Origin: Acidobacteriota bacterium
Lineage (GTDB): Bacteria > Acidobacteriota > Blastocatellia > RBC074
DNA: 36,687 nt
Assembly (NCBI GenBank): GCA_022614735.1
Contig: JAKEHZ010000099.1
Location: 1 to 36,687 of the forward strand
Direction of reading: 5' to 3'
Made by a program: the position numbers and the translations under genes. The notes beneath the pieces were generated by a model. It saw only the letters and a program-made list of their open reading frames with translations. It was not told the DNA's origin and did not search any database. Positions 32,205 to 36,687 of this stretch are shown here, in pieces. Within the stretch, counting starts at the first letter, position 1. Each line of letters starts with the position of its first letter.

Positions 32205-32582
32205 CTATTGCCCTCCCCACCAGGCATGTGTAAAATCACGGCACAGTCATCTCGCTTAAATCGCTAAAAGGCAGACATCACCATCGCAGAGGTTTCAGTG
32301 ATTCTTCTTTGACCAGCCATACGATCAGGCGGCGCATCAGGAACAGAAGTAAAAAACTACAAGCAGTCGCTGAGGCTCTGAGCGCAAACCAGAGACATTT
32401 TCATTCAACGACGGACTCTTTATGCTAAAGATAAGGCGTCTCAACGGCAGCTAATCGTGGTGATTAGTGGTATTGGTCGTGGATGGCAGCCAGCGGTTTG
32501 GGCTGTGACCGCAGTACGATCTTCGCGGCTGACAATAAGCCTTCACCTTCATAAGCAAAATTCAACAACCTCGAGGTAAGAG

Positions 32583-33569
32583 ATGATGAGTAGCCACAGT
32601 TTCAAGCTAACTATTCTAACGCTCTTGGTGGGCATTTGCCTGTATGTTGGCGCGGGCACGTCGGCAGATAACCACCAGGCAACAAATGAAACTCGGCCGG
32701 CGCCGCCAGTGCCCACCGATCTCTTCGGTCCGTCGAACGCACGCACGGAAGATGGCAAGTTGATTCCGGTCGAACATTTCTTCCCCGCCTTGCGCTGTCT
32801 CTCCTGCCATCAGGACACGCACACGGCCTGGTCCGAATCGCTGCATCGCAACGCGGCGCGCGAGCCTTTCTACCGCGAAAGCGCCGACATTCTGCTCCGC
32901 ACGCGCGGGATCGAATTCACGCGCCATTGCGAATCCTGCCACACACCGATCGCGCTCTTCGCAGGCGTGCTCAGCAAAAACAGTCTGCGACAACAAGCTC
33001 CGTTCACTCAACTTGACGACGAAGGCGTGACCTGTTCCGTCTGCCATTCGATCACCCAGGCCACGGTTGACGGCACGGGCAGCTTCACCATTCGCCGCCC
33101 CGCTTTACTTGCACGCGAAGACGGGACTCCGATCTATGGCGACTTCGCCAATGACCAGATTCTGGCCGACATTCCCGCTCACAAACGCGCAGTAATGCGC
33201 CCGCTGTTGAGATCGCCGGAATTTTGCTCCACCTGCCATAAGGTTGATGCGCCGCCGTCGCTCAACGGCTACAAGCACATCCGCGGCTTCTCAGCCTACG
33301 ACGAGTGGCAGCAATCGGGCGCGTCCCACGAATCAATCCTGCCGTTCTACCGCCGCGAGCAGCGAACCGATTGCCGCTCCTGCCACATGCCGAAGGTCGA
33401 GAGCCGCAACGACCGCGCAGCCAAAGAGGGCAAGATCGCTTCGCACCCGTTGGCTGGGCGCCAACACAGCCGCGCCCTTATTCTATGGCCAAACCGCTCA
33501 GGTGAAGGCTACCGAAGATTTCATAAAGGCGGGCGTGCTCGAAGTGGACATCTTCGCGCTCAGGCGTGA
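32583..33569 (+). CDS. Pentahaem cytochrome c protein, N-terminal part (frameshifted)
   Basis: The frame encodes 328 residues, but only about the first 288 are authentic. A signal peptide (hydrophobic LTILTLLVGICLYVGAGTSA) directs export to the periplasm. Five CXXCH haem-binding motifs follow at about 72 (CLSCH), 116 (CESCH), 151 (CSVCH), 215 (CSTCH) and 264 (CRSCH), as in secreted multihaem cytochrome c554-like proteins. After SHPL the reading frame turns into non-cytochrome sequence. Removing one C from the CCC at 33446-33448 restores SHRWLGANTAAP and joins this part to the following ORF, giving a 763-residue cytochrome/TPR protein. The start ATG has GAGGTAAG upstream. It is probably an electron-transfer protein unrelated to the eCIS. 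The frameshift could be a real mutation or a sequencing error. Confidence 0.85.
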   Translation: MMSSHSFKLTILTLLVGICLYVGAGTSADNHQATNETRPAPPVPTDLFGPSNARTEDGKLIPVEHFFPALRCLSCHQDTHTAWSESLHRNAAREPFYRESADILLRTRGIEFTRHCESCHTPIALFAGVLSKNSLRQQAPFTQLDDEGVTCSVCHSITQATVDGTGSFTIRRPALLAREDGTPIYGDFANDQILADIPAHKRAVMRPLLRSPEFCSTCHKVDAPPSLNGYKHIRGFSAYDEWQQSGASHESILPFYRREQRTDCRSCHMPKVESRNDRAAKEGKIASHPLAGRQHSRALILWPNRSGEGYRRFHKGGRARSGHLRAQA

Positions 33570-34875
33570 CAGCGCTGGCGAAGTGATCGCCCCGTTGAAC
33601 CGCGACAGCGGAATCCAGATATCGCTCGCGCCCGGCGAAGGGGTCACCGCCGAAGTCGTCATCTCCAACCGCAACGCTGCGCATTCATTCCCGCCCGAAG
33701 TGCGCGACTTGTACGAGGCGTGGGTCGAATTCCAGGTCTTCGACGCTTCGGGCAAGGCGATCTTTCATAGCGGCTATGTCAAACCCGACGGGATGCTCGA
33801 CGAGAGCGCCCACGTGTACAAGCAGATCATCCTCGACGAACAGGGCCGCCAAATCACGCGCCATCAAATCTGGACGACGAACATTAAGGCCTACGACAAC
33901 ACGATCAACGCGGGACGATCCGATGTCGTGCGCTTCCGCTTCAAGGTCCCCGAATTGAGCAACGGGCTGATGGCACGACGGGGCGTCGCGTCGAAATTCA
34001 GCCGTTCATTAGTTCAATCCGCAATCACCTTGCGCGCTCGCGTGAATTACCGCCGTTTGAATCAGGAGTACATCGACTATGTCCTCAACCGCCAGAAGAG
34101 GTCGCTGAAGATTCCGATAGTGCAGATGGCCGAAGCGGAGACGAAGCTGGCGGTCGGCGGCTTAGTGGTAATCAACCGGAGCGGATCGGGAAGTGGAACC
34201 CCGGAATGGAAGCGGTGGAACGATTACGGCATCGGCCTGCTGGAGCAGGCTCAGTATGGCGCGGCAGCCGAAGCTTTCCGGCGCGCCAGCGCAATCGTTC
34301 CGACCGACCCGAATTTGCTCGTCAACGCGGCCATTGCTGAGATGCAGACCGAGCGCTTCGCGCCCGAGCGGGAGCAGTTCCGCAAAGCTGCGCTCCTGCT
34401 TGACGCGGCGTTGCGGATCGATCCACAGCGCGCGCGAGCCCGCTACTACCGGGCGCTCGTGTGGCGCGCTGACGACAAGTTTCGCGAAGCTGCTGAAGAG
34501 TTGAAACAGATCGCCGGCGATTACCCGCGCGACCGTGAAGTGCAACGGCAACTGGCGCACACGTTCTGGGCGCTTGGCCGCCTGGCTGAAGCGCGCACGG
34601 CTTTGGAAGCGGTGCTGAAGATAGACCCGACCGATTTCCTGGCTTATCAGTCCCTCTCGCCGCTTTATCTCAGCGAAGGGCGGAAAGCAGAAGCAGCGCG
34701 CGCCAATGCGTTGTACCTGCTCTGGCGCGACGATCCGCGCGCCGATGCGATCGCGGCCCGGTTTTACGTAGCGCATCCGGAATGGTCGGATGAGCGCATC
34801 GGATCACACACGCACGACCAACGTTCATCACGCCGTCCGGTTTTGATCGGACAGCATGCCTCGCCCGACAAGTGA
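33446..34875 (+). CDS. Cytochrome c/TPR protein, C-terminal part (frameshifted)
   Basis: This is the second half of the interrupted cytochrome gene. The frame is open from 33244, but residues before about 33446 are antiparallel to real coding in the other frame and look like low-complexity noise, so authentic coding starts at the CCC frameshift site. The first 200 residues are beta-rich (VEVDIFALRR-like start, ISLAPGEGVTAEVVISNRNA, then HSFPPEVRDLYEAWVEFQVF), a domain often found after multihaem regions. Residues near the end form TPR repeats (YGIGLLEQAQYGAAAEAFRR, RARYYRALVWRADDKFREAA, AHTFWALGRLAEARTALEAV). TPRs suggest a partner protein in the periplasm. There is no independent ribosome-binding site. 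If the frameshift is genuine, this half is not translated unless by restart (for example GTG 33502). Confidence 0.75.
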
Positions 34876-34887
34876 AAGTGAGACGCG

Positions 34888-36075
34888 ATGAAGAGCACCA
34901 GAGCCATTATCAATCGCATAATCAGGCGCACACTGAAGATGATCATCCTGATGCTGGCCTGCGCCCTTGCCTCATGGCCGGCCATCGCCCAACAAGGCGT
35001 CACGACGCGCTATGTCTACGACGATAACGGACGACTGCGCGCCGTGATCTCGCCGGTAGGTGAAGCCGCCGTCTATTCTTACGACCCGGCAGGCAACATC
35101 ACCGAAATCCGGCGTATTGCGGCCAACGTGATCACGATCCTGGGCTTCACTCCCAGGAGCGGCGCCGAAGGTGATCGTGTGCAAATCCTCGGCACAGGCT
35201 TCGGCGCTAACGCCGCGTCCAACACCGTCGCCTTCAACGGCGTAGCGGCGCAAGTGATTGAAGCCGACATGAACCGGATCCTTGTCACAGTGCCTGCCGC
35301 GGCGACGACCGGCCCGATCACAGTGACCTCCGCCAACGGGACGGCCACCAGCGATACGCCTTTTACCATCGTGCCTCGCATCCTCGTCACGCCCACGGAA
35401 GCGTTGATTCCAACCGGCAGCGCGTTTCAGTTTACGGCCATGCCGCTCTCTGCGTCCGGCGTGACGGCATTCGTGTGGTCGGTCAATGGCATTGTCGGCG
35501 GCGATGCGAGCGTGGGGACGATTTCAACCACTGGTCTGTACGAAGCACCCACTATCACGCGCTCAGCCACTGTGCGGGCGACGAGCGCCACCCAGGCTGA
35601 TCTGTTCGGTGAAGCGCACGCCAGCGTCCGCGACACTGGCCGCCTGGCCGTTGCCAGCGTTTCGGTGCAGCGCGGGCAGTTCCTGCCTTCAGGACTTGTT
35701 GCTAAACCAATCAGCGTGCAGTTCCGGCAAGAGGCCAACGTGACAAACGCCGCATCGGTCAGCGCCATCAAGGGAACATACGTCTCGTCAATCACACCGA
35801 CCAGTTTGTCGCGTGGCGCAATGACCGCGATCACGATTACAGGGCAGGACCTGACAGGGGCAACCGAAGTGCGGTTCCTGTTGCCATCGGGACAACCGGA
35901 TACAGCAATCACAACGAGCAACATCCAGGTCAATGCCGCCGGCACACAACTGACCGCGACGGTGACGGTCGCGGCAGCGGCTGCTGTGGGCAACCGTATT
36001 GTCACGGTCACGGCGACGGCTGGACGTAGCCCGTCCACCGACCTCGGAAAAAACATCATTCAGGCAACGCAGTAA
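34888..36075 (+). CDS. Secreted RHS/YD and IPT/TIG Ig-like protein
   Basis: A 395-residue exported protein. The signal peptide has a basic n-region and core MIILMLACALASWPAIAQ. Residues of about 40-75 contain two RHS/YD-type repeats (TTRYVYDDNGRLRAVISP and AAVYSYDPAGNITEIRR). Residues of about 82-160 are an IPT/TIG Ig-like domain (ITILGFTPRSGAEGDRVQIL, GTGFGANAASNTVAFNG, ITVTSANGTATSDTPFTIV). A bacterial Ig-like region follows, and a second IPT/TIG-like segment starts near 290 (SSITPTSLSRGAMTAITITG). It lies 12 bp after the TPR half of the cytochrome gene and is likely co-transcribed. It has only two YD repeats, not a full RHS cage, and no toxin tip, so it is more likely a surface or matrix protein than an RHS toxin. 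Confidence 0.8.
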   Translation: MKSTRAIINRIIRRTLKMIILMLACALASWPAIAQQGVTTRYVYDDNGRLRAVISPVGEAAVYSYDPAGNITEIRRIAANVITILGFTPRSGAEGDRVQILGTGFGANAASNTVAFNGVAAQVIEADMNRILVTVPAAATTGPITVTSANGTATSDTPFTIVPRILVTPTEALIPTGSAFQFTAMPLSASGVTAFVWSVNGIVGGDASVGTISTTGLYEAPTITRSATVRATSATQADLFGEAHASVRDTGRLAVASVSVQRGQFLPSGLVAKPISVQFRQEANVTNAASVSAIKGTYVSSITPTSLSRGAMTAITITGQDLTGATEVRFLLPSGQPDTAITTSNIQVNAAGTQLTATVTVAAAAAVGNRIVTVTATAGRSPSTDLGKNIIQATQ

Positions 36076-36094
36076 TGAAATGAGGAGAACAACT

Positions 36095-36687
36095 ATGACT
36101 ACGATCACTGATCTCTTTTGCGCGGCGCGAAAATTTGTTGCGACCGTGCTCATCATTTCAGCCGCGTCGGTTTGCGCCCAGGCGCAGTTTTCCAGCGGCT
36201 CGACCGGAGCGGATGGCGACTTCAATCCGACGGCCAGCCAGACCATCATCGTGCCGGACAGCGGCGTCTTCAATTTCAAAACTGTCAACATTCCGATTGG
36301 TGTCATCATCACCTTCCTGCGGAATGCGAAGAACACGCCGCTCGTGATTCTGGCCACCGGCGACGTGACGATAGCCGGAACGATCTCAGTTGCGGGAAGA
36401 GATGGGGGCAATGGGAATGGCGGTTTCGGCGGTCCGGGCGGCTTCAGTGGCGGCACCGGCGCGAGCGGCTTCGATATCTTCAACGGACAACCAGGCGATG
36501 GGCCAGGCGGCGGTGGCGGTGGAGTCGCGAATACAGACACATCGCAAACAGGATCAGGCGGCGGCGGCGGCGGCCATGCTTCAGTAGGAGACAGTAGCGC
36601 CAGTGGCAACTTTGTTGCGAGTGGAGGGCAGCGTTACGGCACTTCAACGCTGCAACCGTTGATTGGCGGCTCGGGCGGCGGCGGCGG
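36095..36687 (+). CDS. Secreted glycine-rich protein, partial at right edge
   Basis: An open frame with no stop before the window ends; about 197 codons are visible. ATG 36095 follows a good GAGGAG site 7 bases upstream. The product begins with a signal peptide (ATVLIISAASVCAQAQ). A beta-rich part follows (TIIVPDSGVFNFKTVNIP, then PLVILATGDVTIAGTISVA), like the start of secreted beta-helix proteins of environmental bacteria. From about residue 104 it becomes Gly/Ser-rich (GNGNGGFGGPGGFSGG, later runs of six and five Gly). It comes 19 bp after the RHS/TIG gene and probably belongs to the same transcript. Likely a surface or adhesive protein; the C-terminus and any sorting signal are outside the window. 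Confidence 0.75.
   Translation, partial: MTTITDLFCAARKFVATVLIISAASVCAQAQFSSGSTGADGDFNPTASQTIIVPDSGVFNFKTVNIPIGVIITFLRNAKNTPLVILATGDVTIAGTISVAGRDGGNGNGGFGGPGGFSGGTGASGFDIFNGQPGDGPGGGGGGVANTDTSQTGSGGGGGGHASVGDSSASGNFVASGGQRYGTSTLQPLIGGSGGGG

Larger units (their letters stand above)
31392..32582. other. Gene-poor junction between the eCIS locus and the cytochrome region
   Basis: No intact gene is supported in these roughly 1.2 kb. A 36-codon plus-strand ORF (31388-31498) overlaps the end of the FkbM gene by ATGA but resembles nothing. The stretch is locally A/T-rich and carries TGGTGTCTAT-type repeats, a hairpin with CGGAGAGT/ACTCTCCG arms, and a short match to a serine-type tRNA 3' end. Two minus-strand ORF remnants lie in its right half: 32004-32204, and a roughly 40-codon one ending at 32278 (MRRLIVWLVKEESLKPLRW at its C-terminus). 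Codon style to the right differs from the left. I read it as a decayed junction, possibly from past integration. Confidence 0.55.

Noticed and set aside
33244..33445. First 67 codons of the second cytochrome frame
   Set aside because: They overlap the real haem-binding frame and read as Arg/Ser/Thr-rich noise; authentic coding in this frame begins at the frameshift.
34888..36075. RHS toxin
   Set aside because: Only two YD repeats, no cage-length repeat array and no C-terminal toxin; IPT/TIG and Ig-like domains dominate.
35788..36609. 273-codon minus-strand frame, proline-rich, and the 210-codon one at 35427-36059
   Set aside because: Both lie antisense to well supported secreted-protein genes with signal peptides; the proline content is the complement of glycine codons.
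1..36687. CRISPR arrays, insertion sequences, complete tRNA or rRNA genes
   Set aside because: No spaced repeats, transposase frames or complete RNA gene structures were seen.

Overview
The window is most of an extracellular contractile injection system (eCIS; phage-tail-like, Afp/PVC/type-IV-T6SS-like) locus, entered part-way through, followed by a separate secreted-protein region. No gene here is a taxonomic marker. The split spike proteins, the large paired baseplate-J proteins, the DUF4157 cargo, and the multihaem cytochrome/TPR and IPT/TIG-type secreted proteins all fit a Gram-negative environmental bacterium, and Acidobacteriota (Blastocatellia-like) is my best guess. That assignment is an inference from gene style.

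Layout. (1) 1-15646, plus strand, tightly packed and often with ATGA overlaps: the baseplate and spike half of the injection machine. In order it holds a small conserved protein open at the left edge, a CIS-tube/LysM protein, a gp27-like (protein D) spike hub, a gp5-like spike, PAAR tip, gp25-like wedge, two large baseplate-J-type proteins, two members of a conserved 'LHN..LH.WG' family, an NHL-propeller/tail-protein-I fusion, and two more 'LHN..LH.WG' proteins. Sheath, tube, tape measure, AAA+ ATPase and terminator genes are not in the window and presumably lie to the left. (2) 15711-26398: five cargo-like proteins sharing an ungapped N-terminal module of about 48 residues. Four also carry the DUF4157 core. 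Each ends in a different C-terminal domain, and at least three of these have zinc-metallopeptidase-type motifs (HEMGH, HEAGH with a third His, HELVH with a downstream NEG..E). A TPR-like protein and an Lgt-like membrane enzyme lie among them; the Lgt-like gene overlaps a cargo gene by 4 bp. (3) 26497-31391: two very large sugar-modifying proteins, one with three GT2-like modules and one fusing glycosyltransferase-like modules to an FkbM-type methyltransferase. (4) 31392-32582: about 1.2 kb without an intact gene. It holds a family of TGGTGTCTAT repeats, an 18-nt match to the 3' end of a serine-type tRNA, and minus-strand ORF remnants; I read it as a possible old integration junction. (5) 32583-36687: a pentahaem cytochrome c/TPR protein interrupted by a one-base frameshift, a secreted RHS/IPT-TIG protein, and a glycine-rich secreted protein that runs off the right edge.

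Working model (inference). Region 1 builds the spike and baseplate. Region 2 encodes payloads loaded through the common N-terminal module. The glycosyltransferases may decorate the particle or the cell surface. The least described parts are the common-leader protease cargo array, the Lgt-like enzyme coupled to one cargo gene, and the four-member paralogue set in the baseplate operon.
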